A DNA stretch of 31,285 nucleotides from Strigamia acuminata. Its lineage: Eukaryota; Arthropoda; Chilopoda; Geophilomorpha; Linotaeniidae. Under the pieces are notes generated by a model. It saw only the letters and a program-made list of their open reading frames with translations. It was not told where the DNA came from and did no database searches. The stretch lies in NCBI GenBank assembly GCA_949358305.1, contig CASHSZ010000072.1, positions 1 to 31,285 on the forward strand, given 5' to 3'. The position numbers were made by a program, and so were the translations under genes. Positions 20,504 to 31,285 of the stretch are shown here, piece by piece; within the stretch, counting starts at the first letter, position 1; each line of letters begins with the position of its first letter.

Positions 20504-23500
20504 GGTCACCAACTTTTGTCAATTTTTGACAGATTTTCACGGAATTTCAGCAACATTTTACGAGACATTTCTGCCCGATTGGACGGACTTGTTTAAAACA
20601 TTGCTGAAATTCTGTGTTAATTTATCAAAAATTGCAAAAATTCGGTGCGAATTTTGTCAGAAATTGGGAAAATTTTTTTAAAACTAGTCCAACGCGCCGA
20701 TAAATCGAGCGCCCACACGCGCCCACGTGCTTGGACAGTGCTGGGCGCGTCCAACCCGCGTGGACACTGTCAAGTCGGGCATTTTCGGGCACAGTTTGAT
20801 GCGAGCAAATCTCGCAAAACTTGCACCGAATTGTGGCAACATTTGATAGATTTCCACCGAATTTTAGCAATGTTTTACAAAAACCTGTGGAAATGTATCC
20901 AATCGGGCAGAAATGTCTCGCAAAATATTGCTGAAATTACTTGGAAATTTATCACAAATTGTCAAAAGTCGGTGCAATTTTTTTGGACGCATCAAACCGT
21001 GTGCCCCGAGAGTCCACGAGTGTGCCCGACCTGACAGTGTCCACGCGGGGCGCACTGTCCACGCACGTGGGCGCGTGATTTACTGGCGCGTTGGACGAGT
21101 TCTAAAAAAATTCTCCAAAATCTGACAAAACTTGCAACGATTTTTAACGACATTTAATAAATTTACACAGATTTTAAGCAATGTTTTACAGAAGCCCCAT
21201 CCAAAAGGGCAGAAATATCCCGTATAATGTTGCTGCAATTCTGTAGAAATTTATCAGATATTGACAAAATTCGGTGACGGGCGGAAGGGCGATTCCCGAG
21301 CGGAAGAGAGAGAGAGAGAGAGAGGGCGGACGGCCGGCGCCTACGCCGACGGGGCGAGAGGGCGAGTGCACTGTTCACGCATGTGGGCACGTGTGGGCGC
21401 TCGATTTACCGGCGCGTTGGACGAGTTAAACAAAATTTTCCCAATATTTTGCATAACTTGCACCGATTTTTAAGAACATTTGACTGATTTCCACAGATTT
21501 TAAGCGATGTTTTACACGTCCAACCCGCGTGGACATTGTCAGATCGGGCGGTTTCGGGCACAGTTTTATTGTTAATTGTTTTTGCATTAGACATGTGTTT
21601 AATTCGTTTTGTCTTTTTAGTGGTTCCTTGACTCGGTGTGTACGGTTCTTGCGCGTCGTGCCCACGTTTAACACGTGGCCACACGAGTACATCGCGCACG
21701 CACATGCGTGGACTCTCGTCGACGATCGTGTGATTCTAGTTACGTCAGTCTCGATGTTTTATATGATTTTATTTTGCTAATTGTTTTGAGCGCGTGCAAT
21801 TTCAATTGTTGCACTCCCGCATTTTCTATTGTAGACTAGTATCTGGACAATTTAGTTCGTGTTCTTGAGTCGAATAAATTAGACGTGTTTTTAATTTTTC
21901 TGTCGCCATTTTTTGAATTCACTAGCGCTCTTCAGATGATTCGTTGCGCTGCATGAGAGCTTTAATTGATGAGTTGGAGGCCAGTAAATCGCGCGCCCAC
22001 ATGCGCACGTCCAACCCGCGTGGACACTGTCAGATCGGGCACACGCGTGGACTCTCGGGGCACAGTTTGATGCGTGCAAAAGTTGCACCGACTTGTGGGA
22101 ATTTTTTAACAAATTTCCACAGAATTTCAGCGACATTTTACGAGACATTTCTGCCCGATGGGACGGACTTCTGTAAAACATTGCTTAAAATCCATGGAAA
22201 TTTATCACATATTGACAAAATTCGGTGCAAGTTTTGTCAGAAATTAGGAAAAAACTTTTTTCAAAACTCGTCCAACGCGCCGGTAAATTGAGCGCCCACG
22301 TGCGTCGACAGTGGGCGCTTCAAAACCGCGTGGACACTGTCAGATCTCGGCACAGTTTGATGCGCCCAAATCTAGCAATACTTGCACCGACTTTTGGCAA
22401 TTTGTGACAAATTTTCACAGAATTTCGGCAACATTTTACGACACATTTCTGCCCGGTTGGACACATTTCCACAGGTTTTTTGTAAAACGTTGCTAAAATT
22501 CCGTTGAATTTCATCAAAAATTGTGTCAAAAGTCGGTGACGGGCGGAGGGGCGAGCTCCGGGCGCCCGAGAGAGAGAGAGAAAGAGAGAGAGAGGGGACG
22601 GCCGGGGCTCCCGCCGACGGGCGGAGGGGCGAGCCTTGGCGGGTTGGGCGTGCACTATCTAGGCATGTGGGCGCTCGATTTACCGGCACGTTGGACAAGT
22701 TTTGAAAATTTTTTTTTTCCTAATTTTTGACAAAATTAGCACCGAATTTTGCCAATATTTGATAAATTTCCACGGAATTTTATCAATGTTTTACAAAAAA
22801 CCCCTGGAAATGTGTCCAATCGAGCAGAAATGTCTCGTAAAATATCGCTGAAATTTGTCTAAAATTGACAAAAAATCGGTGCAAGTTTTGCTAGATATTT
22901 GCCCGGATCAAACTGTGCCCGAAACCGCCCGATCTGACAGTGTGCACGCGGGCTGGACGTGCCCACTGTCCCCGCATGTGCACTCGCCGGCGCGTTGGAC
23001 GAGTTTAAGAAGATTTTATCAATTTCTGACAAAACTTGCATCGATTTTTTGTCAATATTTGATAAATTTCCCCAGAATTTTAGCAATAAAACCTTTGAAA
23101 ATGTATCCAAAAGAGCAGAAATGTCCTGTAAAATATTGCTGAAAATCTGTTGAAATTCATCAAATATTGACAAAAATCTGTGACGAGCGGAGGGGCGATC
23201 CTTTGGCGGCCGAAAGAGAGAGGGGGGACGGTCGGGGCTCCCGCCGACGGGCGGAGGGGCGAGCCTTGGCGGCCGAGAGAGAGAGAGAGAGAGGACGGCC
23301 GGGGCTCCCGCCGGCGCACTGTCCATGGGCGCGCTCGATTTACTGGCGCGTTGGACGAATTTTAAATTTTTTGTTTCCTATTTCTGACTAAATTTGCACA
23401 GACTTTTGTCAATTTTTGACAAATTTTCACGGAATTTCAGCAATGGGACGGACTTATGTAAAACATCGCTTAAAATCTGGAAATCTGTCAAATCTTCTTT

Positions 23501-23730
23501 AAATTTATGCAAGATATTGGGAAATTTTGGTTTAACTCGTCCAACGGGCCGGTAAATCGAGCGCCCACACGCGCCCACATGCACGTCCAACCCGCATGGG
23601 CACTGTCACATCGGACGTTTGTTGCGTGCAAAACTTGCACCGACTTTTGGCCATTTTTGGTTAAACTTTCGCACAATTTCTGCCCGATTGGACACTGAGG
23701 TTCGGTTTCCGACCGGGTCGTTTCTTGTCC
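20504..23730. repeat. AT-rich palindrome field (junction of copies B and C)
   Basis: Same content as the A/B field, shifted by 11019. Palindromes lie near 20509-20651, 20821-20977, 21132-21277, 22083-22230, 22382-22539, 22736-22884 and 23036-23183. I saw no differences from the A/B copy in the parts I compared. Confidence 0.9.
21567..21970 (+). other. Unique island, copy C
   Basis: Copy C version of the island at 612-1015, with AATAAA at 21873-21878. No differences from copies A and B were noticed. Confidence 0.4.
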
Positions 23731-24706
23731 GACCCGCGGCGCGTCGCGGCGCGGCCGGAGGACGGCCCTCGTCCCCAAAAACCACACTCCGAGTCACGGG
23801 TCGCACGGCCAACAGGCCGTGACGGGCCGTAGCGGGTCGAAAACGGGCCGTTAACGGCCCGTTGACGGCCCGTTAGCGGCCCGCATGAGGTCGCACGGGC
23901 CGTCGGCGAGCCGAAGTCCGGGAACGAAGGCCGTTACGGGACCGTGACGGGACCGTCGGCGGCCCGTTAACGGCCCGTGCGAGCCGTTACGGGACCGTGA
24001 CGGGACCGTCGGCGGCCCGTTAACGGCCCGTGCGGGCCGTTACGGGATCGTGACGGGACCGTCGGCGGCCCGTTAACGGCCCGTGCGGGCCGTTACGGGA
24101 TCGTAACGGGCCGTTAACGGGCCGTTAACGGGCCGTTAACGGGCCGTGACGGTGTAAATCGAAAAAATCAACAACCGACAACACGTACATGAAAACGCGT
24201 ACAACATTCATAGACATTAATCTCGAATCCTGTTTTTGGTTTTACGCCGTTAACGGGCCGTTAACGGCCCGTTAACGGCCCGTTAACGGCCCGCATGAGG
24301 TCGTACGGGCCGTTACGGGGTCGTGACGGGATCGTCGGCGGCCCGTTAACGGCCCGTGCGGGCCGTTACGGGATAGTTACGGAACCGTCGGCGGCCCGTT
24401 AACGGCCCGTGCGAGCCGTTACGGGATCGTGACGGGACCGTCGGCGGCCCGTTAACGGCCCGTGCGAGCCGTTACGGGATTGTGACGGGACCGTCGGCGG
24501 CCCGTTAACGGCCCGTGCGGGCCGTTTTCGACCCGTTGCGGCCGTTTTCGACCCGTTGCGGCCCGTTTTCGACCCGTTACGGTCCTTGGCCGTAACGGGC
24601 CGAAAACGGGAAAACTGAAAAAGTCGAGTGCGAGACCACGTGACCCGGAGTGTGGTTTTTGGGGGCGAGGGCCGTCCTCCGACCGCGCCGTGACGCGCCC
24701 CGAGTC
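23731..24706. repeat. Small GC-rich array, copy C
   Basis: Same as 2776-3751 at +20955. The conserved block is at 24157-24243 and the boundary modules at 23731-23798 and 24640-24706. Confidence 0.9.
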
Positions 24707-26447
24707 GGATCAAGAGGCGACCCGGTCGGAAACCGAACCTCGGGGTTCCTCGAGGCGTGGTTTTTTGGGGACGGGGGGAGGGGGGGGGGGGGGGATCGGG
24801 TCGCGTGCTCCGACCGCGCCGCAACGCGATGTGGGTCGGTCACCAACTTTTGTCAATTTTTGACAAATTTCCACGGAATTTCAGCAACATTTTACGAGAC
24901 GTTTCTGCCCGACTAGACACGTTTCCGCAGGTTTTAGCAAAACAACGTTAAATTCTGTGGAAATTTATCAAATGTTGACAAAATTCTGTGCAAGTTTTGT
25001 CAGATACTTACTTACTTACGATATAAACTCGAACGTCGTCCATCGACACTCTCAACATTCCACCGGACATTTTCCGGAAGAGTTTGTCCCGATCGGGACC
25101 ACGCCTCGACGAAGCCCGGGACCCGGTTTCCGACCGGGTCGTTTTTGGCCCAAGTCACGGCGCGTCGCGGCGCTTTCGGAGCACGCGACCCGATCCCCCC
25201 CTCCCCCCGTTCTCAAAAACCACGCCTCGACGAAGCCCGGGACCCGGTTTCCGACCGGGTCGTTTTTGGCCCAAGTCACGGCGCGTCGCGGCGCGTTCGG
25301 AGCACATGAACCGATCCCCCCTCCCTCCCGTCACAAAAACCACGTTTTAGCGAAACCCTTGACCGGTCACAAAACCCACCGAACACCGAAAAGCAACGAA
25401 CAAAACGCGCTCGGTCGCACGAACTACTCGGCCAAAACAACATCCGCAAATTCCGCATCACAGTCGCGATCAACGAAACAACGTATAGGCCGCCGTAATG
25501 TTAAAAAGCGGGACCCTTTCGCCCCCGACAAAATCCGCACACATACCCCAAGGTTAAGCGCCGACTGGTCCCCGTCCGGCCGCGTCCGGGCGTCGCGTCC
25601 GCACGCCTGCTTTGCCTATCCTTCGGAAGCGAGTGCACCCGCAAAATCCGCACTTTGGGAGTGACTATTCCTCGGATTCCGGCCGGACCAAACTCTTCCG
25701 GAAAATGTCCGGGGGAATGCTGAGAGTGCCGATAGACGACATTCGATTTTATGTCGTGGATTTTTGTGCGGTTTGCGCCGTGTTTATTATTCGTACGAGA
25801 TTTGGTATTTTCGCAGGGTTGTTGTCGCGCGAGATTCATCGGGGTAAAGCGAGTTCATCAACGACCTCGCCGGTGAATGTTGCTAAAAATCTGTGCAAGT
25901 GTTGTCAAATATTGCCGTGATTCGATGGAATTTTTGTCAGACATTGGGAAATTTTTTTTGACTTGTCCAACGCGCCAGTAAATCGAGCGTCCACACGCGC
26001 CCACATGCGTGAACAGTGCACTCGCCCTCCGCGCCCCGTCGGCGTAGGCGCCGGCCGTCCCCCCTTTCTCTCTCTCTCTCTCTCTTCCGCCCGGGAATCG
26101 CCCTTCCGCCCGTCACCGAATTTTGTCAATATCTGATAAATTTCCACAGAATTGCAGCGACATTGTACGGGATATTTCTGCCCGATTTGACGGACTTATG
26201 TAAAACATTGTTGAAATTCCGTGGAAATTTATAAAATATTGACAAAGGTTGGTGACCGACCCACGGCGCGTTGCGGCGCGGTCGGAGCACGCGACCCAAT
26301 CCCCCCCTCCCCCCGTCCCCAAAAAACCACGCCCCGAGGAACCCCGAGGTTCGGTTTCCGACCGGGTCGCCTCTTGATCCGACCCGGGGCGCGTCACGGC
26401 GCGGTCGGAGGACGGCCCTCGCCCCCAAAAACCACACTCCGGGTCAC
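24640..26447. repeat. Central domain, copy C (intact)
   Basis: Same as 3685-5492 at +20955, with both inner arms (25019-25085 and 25690-25756) and the inverted GA-tract module (25962-26117). Confidence 0.85.
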
Positions 26448-29400
26448 GTGGTCTCGCACCCGACTCTCTCAGTTATCCCGTTACGGCCCTTGGCCGTAAC
26501 GGGCCGTTACGGGATCGTGACGGGACCGTCGGCGGCCCGTTAACGGCCCGCACGGGCCGTGACGGGATCGTGACGGGACCGTTGGCGGCCCGTTAACGGC
26601 CCGCACGCGCCGTGACGGGACCGTGACGGGACCGTCGGCGGCCCGTTAACGGCCCGTACGACTCCATGCGGGCCGTTGACGGGCCGTTAACGGGCCGTTA
26701 ACGGGCCGTTAACGGCGTAAATCGAAAAAATCAACAACCGACAACACGTACGTGAAAACGCGTACAACATTCATAGACATTAATCTCGAATCCTGTTTTT
26801 GGTTTTACGCCGTTAACGGGCCGTTAACGGGCCGTTAACGGCCCGTTAACGGCCCGTTAACGGCCCGCGTGAGGTCGTACGGGCCGTCGGCGAGCCGAAG
26901 TCCGGGAACGAAGGCCGTGACGGGATCGTGACGGGACCGTCAGCGGCCCGTTAACGGCCCGTGCGGGCCGTTGCGGGATCGTGACGGGATCGTCGACGGC
27001 CCGTTAACGGCCCGTGCGGGCCGTTGCGGGCCGTTGACGGGCCGTTGACGGGCCGTTAACGGGCCGTTAACGGGCCGTTACGGCGTAAATCGAAAAAATC
27101 AACAACCGACAACACGTACGTGAAAACGCGTACAACATTCATAGACATTAATCTCGAATCCTGTTTTCGGTTTTGCCCCGTTAACGGGCCGTTAACGGCC
27201 CGTGCGGGCCGTTGCGGGATCGTGACGGGACCGTCGACGGCCCGTTAACGGCCCGTGCGGGCCGTTGCGGGATCGTGACGGGACCGTCGACGGCCCGTTA
27301 ACGGCCCGTGCGGGCCGTTGCGGGATCGTGACGGGACCGTCAGCGGCCCGTTAACGGCCCGTGCGGGCCGTTGCGGGATCGTGACGGGATCGTCGACGGC
27401 CCGTTAACGGCCCGTGCGGGCCGTTGCGGGATCGTGACGGGACCGTCAGCGGCCCGTTAACGGCCCGTGCGGGCCGTTGCGGGATCGTGACGGGATCGTC
27501 GACGGCCCGTTAACGGCCCGTGCGGGCCGTTGCGGGCCGTTGACGGGCCGTTGACGGGCCGTTAACGGGCCGTTAACGGGCCGTTACGGCGTGAATCGAA
27601 AAAATCAACAACCGACAACACGTACATGAAAACGCGTACAACATTCATAGACATTAATCTCGAATCCTGTTTTTGGTTTTACGCCGTTAACGGGCCGTTA
27701 ACGGGCCGTTAACGGCCCGTTAACGGCCCGCGTGAGGTCGTACGGGCCGTCGGCGAGCCGAAGTCCGGGAACGAAGGCCGTGACGGGATCGTGACGGGAC
27801 CGTCAGCGGCCCGTTAACGGCCCGTGCGGGCCGTTGCGGGATCGTGACGGGATCGTCGACGGCCCGTTAACGGCCCGTGCGGGCCGTTGCGGGCCGTTGA
27901 CGGGCCGTTGACGGGCCGTTAACGGGCCGTTAACGGGCCGTTACGGCGTAAATCGAAAAAATCAACAACCGACAACACGTACGTGAAAACGCGTACAACA
28001 TTCATAGACATTAATCTCGAATCCTGTTTTCGGTTTTGCCCCGTTAACGGGCCGTTAACGGGCCGTTAACGGGCCGTTAACGGCCCGTGCGGGCCGTTGC
28101 GGGATCGTGACGGGACCGTCGACGGCCCGTTAACGGCCCGTGCGGGCCGTTGCGGGATCGTGACGGGACCGTCAGCGGCCCGTTAACGGCCCGTGCGGGC
28201 CGTTGCGGGATCGTGACGGGATCGTCGACGGCCCGTTAACGGCCCGTGCGGGCCGTTGCGGGATCGTGACGGGACCGTCAGCGGCCCGTTAACGGCCCGT
28301 GCGGGCCGTTGCGGGATCGTGACGGGATCGTCGACGGCCCGTTAACGGCCCGTGCGGGCCGTTGCGGGCCGTTGACGGGCCGTTGACGGGCCGTTAACGG
28401 GCCGTTAACGGGCCGTTACGGCGTGAATCGAAAAAATCAACAACCGACAACACGTACATGAAAACGCGTACAACATTCATAGACATTAATCTCGAATCCT
28501 GTTTTTGGTTTTACGCCGTTAACGGGCCGTTAACGGGCCGTTAACGGCCCGTTAACGGCCCGCGTGAGGTCGTACGGGCCGTCGGCGAGCCGAAGTCCGG
28601 GAACGAAGGCCGTGACGGGATCGTGACGGGACCGTCAGCGGCCCGTTAACGGCCCGTGCGGGCCGTTGCGGGATCGTGACGGGATCGTCGACGGCCCGTT
28701 AACGGCCCGTGCGGGCCGTTGCGGGCCGTTGACGGGCCGTTGACGGGCCGTTAACGGGCCGTTAACGGGCCGTTACGGCGTGAATCGAAAAAATCAACAA
28801 CCGACAACACGTACGTGAAAACGCGTACAACATTCATAGACATTAATCTCGAATCCTGTTTTCGGTTTTGCCCCGTTAACGGGCCGTTAACGGGCCGTTA
28901 ACGGGCCGTTAACGGCCCGTGCGGGCCGTTGCGGGATCGTGACGGGACCGTCGACGGCCCGTTAACGGCCCGTGCGGGCCGTTGCGGGATCGTGACGGGA
29001 CCGTCAGCGGCCCGTTAACGGCCCGTGCGGGCCGTTGCGGGATCGTGACGGGATCGTCGACGGCCCGTTAACGGCCCGTGCGGGCCGTTGCGGGATCGTG
29101 ACGGGACCGTCAGCGGCCCGTTAACGGCCCGTGCGGGCCGTTGCGGGATCGTGACGGGATCGTCGACGGCCCGTTAACGGCCCGTGCGGGCCGTTGCGGG
29201 CCGTTGACGGGCCGTTGACGGGCCGTTAACGGGCCGTTAACGGGCCGTTACGGCGTGAATCGAAAAAATCAACAACCGACAACACGTACATGAAAACGCG
29301 TACAACATTCATAGACATTAATCTCGAATCCTGTTTTTGGTTTTACGCCGTTAACGGGCCGTTAACGGGCCGTTAACGGCCCGTTAACGGCCCGCGTGAG

Positions 29401-31285
29401 GTCGTACGGGCCGTCGGCGAGCCGAAGTCCGGGAACGAAGGCCGTGACGGGATCGTGACGGGACCGTCAGCGGCCCGTTAACGGCCCGTGCGGGCCGTTG
29501 CGGGATCGTGACGGGATCGTCGACGGCCCGTTAACGGCCCGTGCGGGCCGTTGCGGGCCGTTGACGGGCCGTTGACGGGCCGTTAACGGGCCGTTAACGG
29601 GCCGTTACGGCGTGAATCGAAAAAATCAACAACCGACAACACGTACGTGAAAACGCGTACAACATTCATAGACATTAATCTCGAATCCTGTTTTCGGTTT
29701 TGCCCCGTTAACGGGCCGTTAACGGGCCGTTAACGGGCCGTTAACGGCCCGTGCGGGCCGTTGCGGGATCGTGACGGGACCGTCGACGGCCCGTTAACGG
29801 CCCGTGCGGGCCGTTGCGGGATCGTGACGGGACCGTCAGCGGCCCGTTAACGGCCCGTGCGGGCCGTTGCGGGATCGTGACGGGATCGTCGACGGCCCGT
29901 TAACGGCCCGTGCGGGCCGTTGCGGGATCGTGACGGGACCGTCAGCGGCCCGTTAACGGCCCGTGCGGGCCGTTGCGGGATCGTGACGGGATCGTCGACG
30001 GCCCGTTAACGGCCCGTGCGGGCCGTTGCGGGCCGTTGACGGGCCGTTGACGGGCCGTTAACGGGCCGTTAACGGGCCGTTACGGCGTGAATCGAAAAAA
30101 TCAACAACCGACAACACGTACATGAAAACGCGTACAACATTCATAGACATTAATCTCGAATCCTGTTTTTGGTTTTACGCCGTTAACGGGCCGTTAACGG
30201 GCCGTTAACGGCCCGTTAACGGCCCGCGTGAGGTCGTACGGGCCGTCGGCGAGCCGAAGTCCGGGAACGAAGGCCGTGACGGGATCGTGACGGGACCGTC
30301 AGCGGCCCGTTAACGGCCCGTGCGGGCCGTTGCGGGATCGTGACGGGATCGTCGACGGCCCGTTAACGGCCCGTGCGGGCCGTTGCGGGCCGTTGACGGG
30401 CCGTTGACGGGCCGTTAACGGGCCGTTAACGGGCCGTTACGGCGTGAATCGAAAAAATCAACAACCGACAACACGTACGTGAAAACGCGTACAACATTCA
30501 TAGACATTAATCTCGAATCCTGTTTTCGGTTTTGCCCCGTTAACGGGCCGTTAACGGGCCGTTAACGGGCCGTTAACGGCCCGTGCGGGCCGTTGCGGGA
30601 TCGTGACGGGACCGTCGACGGCCCGTTAACGGCCCGTGCGGGCCGTTGCGGGATCGTGACGGGACCGTCAGCGGCCCGTTAACGGCCCGTGCGGGCCGTT
30701 GCGGGATCGTGACGGGATCGTCGACGGCCCGTTAACGGCCCGTGCGGGCCGTTGCGGGATCGTGACGGGACCGTCGGCGGCCCGTTAACGGCCCGTGCGG
30801 GCCGTTGCGGGATCGTGACGGGATCGTCGACGGCCCGTTAACGGCCCGTGCGGGCCGTTGCGGGCCGTTGACGGGCCGTTGACGGGCCGTTAACGGGCCG
30901 TTAACGGGCCGTTACGGCGTGAATCGAAAAAATCAACAACCGACAACACGTACATGAAAACGCGTACAACATTCATAGACATTAATCTCGAATCCTGTTT
31001 TTGGTTTTACGCCGTTAACGGGCCGTTAACGGGCCGTTAACGGCCCGTTAACGGCCCGCGTGAGGTCGTACGGGCCGTCGGCGAGCCGAAGTCCGGGAAC
31101 GAAGGCCGTGACGGGATCGTGACGGGACCGTCAGCGGCCCGTTAACGGCCCGTGCGGGCCGTTTTCGACCCGTTGCGGCCGTTTTCGACCCGTTGCGGCC
31201 CGTTTTCGACCCGTTACGGTCCTTGGCCGTAACGGGCCGAAAACGGGAAAACTGAAAAAGTCGAGTGCGAGACCACGTGACCCGG
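26381..31285. repeat. Large GC-rich higher-order array (copy C, 4 regular dimers; cut at window end)
   Basis: Blocks start at 26720, 27088, 27594, 27951, 28426, 28783, 29258, 29615, 30090, 30447 and 30922. Spacings are 368, 506, then 357/475. The 506-bp step carries an extra 53-bp monomer relative to 453. Type B blocks at 27088 and 27951 start GTAAATCG instead of GTGAATCG. The left boundary module is 26381-26447; only nine bases of the right one (31277-31285) are in the window. Confidence 0.92.

Larger units (their letters stand above)
9937..20955. repeat. Macrosatellite unit, copy B (11019 bp)
   Basis: Second unit, in the same orientation as copy A. It runs at a constant offset of +9936 from copy A up to 14537, then at +9294 after a 642-bp deletion in the central domain. 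It ends at +11019 because its large GC array is 1725 bp longer than that of copy A. The length change is fully accounted for by two extra 832-bp dimers (1664 bp) plus small changes of +106, -11, -22 and -12 bp. Confidence 0.95.
20956..31285. repeat. Macrosatellite unit, copy C (partial, cut by window end)
   Basis: Third unit in the same orientation, offset +20955 from copy A through the central domain. It retains the 642 bp that copy B lost. The window ends a few bases into the right boundary module of the large GC array, matching copy A near 9426, so about 510 bp are missing and the full unit would be near 10.84 kb. Confidence 0.94.

Noticed and set aside
1-31285. rDNA intergenic spacer with subrepeats
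   Set aside because: Three consecutive units are essentially complete and none contains 18S, 5.8S, 28S or 5S-like sequence.
1-31285. Telomeric or subtelomeric array
   Set aside because: I saw no TTAGG or TTAGGG tandem tracts on either strand.

Overview
The window is repetitive eukaryotic DNA with no gene I can support. It holds three head-to-tail copies of a macrosatellite: copy A 1-9936, copy B 9937-20955 and copy C 20956-31285 (about 510 bp short of complete). Where I compared the copies outside one internal array and one deletion, they looked identical, including homopolymer lengths, so they were amplified or homogenised very recently. Abundant undepleted CpG, AT-rich and GC-rich satellite blocks, (GA)n tracts and one AATAAA-type polyadenylation context suggest an animal genome. 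An insect such as a hymenopteran is possible, but that is a weak inference. I recognise no rRNA, tRNA, telomeric TTAGG array, transposase or reverse transcriptase.

Each unit has four domains (copy A coordinates). (1) An AT-rich field runs from 9485 across the unit junction to about 2775. It is built of roughly 300-bp subrepeats, most carrying an imperfect ~150-bp palindrome, with G+C-richer spacers in both orientations and GA-tract modules. A ~400-bp island at about 612-1015 has no counterpart elsewhere in the unit. (2) A small GC-rich array lies at 2776-3751. (3) A central domain at 3752-5425 sits inside an outer inverted repeat (about 3640-3893 against 5290-5545) and contains an inner pair of 67-bp inverted arms (4064-4130 and 4735-4801) with sequence found nowhere else in the unit. 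(4) A large GC-rich array lies at 5426-9484. It is made of 53-bp and 11-12-bp CCGTTAACGG-type subrepeats, punctuated by an 87-bp conserved block. Those blocks alternate in type and spacing (475 and 357 bp), giving an 832-bp higher-order dimer. Both GC arrays are bracketed by the same ~67-bp boundary module in inverted orientation.

The copies differ mainly in two ways. Copy B lacks 642 bp of the central domain, with TTA at the junction. The large array holds 3, 5 and 4 regular dimers in A, B and C, and most variation lies at its left end, while a marker base in the last dimer is shared by all three.

The open reading frames are short, overlap on both strands, are low in complexity or fall in palindromic repeats, and resemble no protein I recognise. 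I call no CDS. The most interesting signals are the multi-scale inverted symmetry, the phased 87-bp block, the inner inverted arms with a hint of coding-like substitution, and the island with promoter and polyadenylation-like signals.
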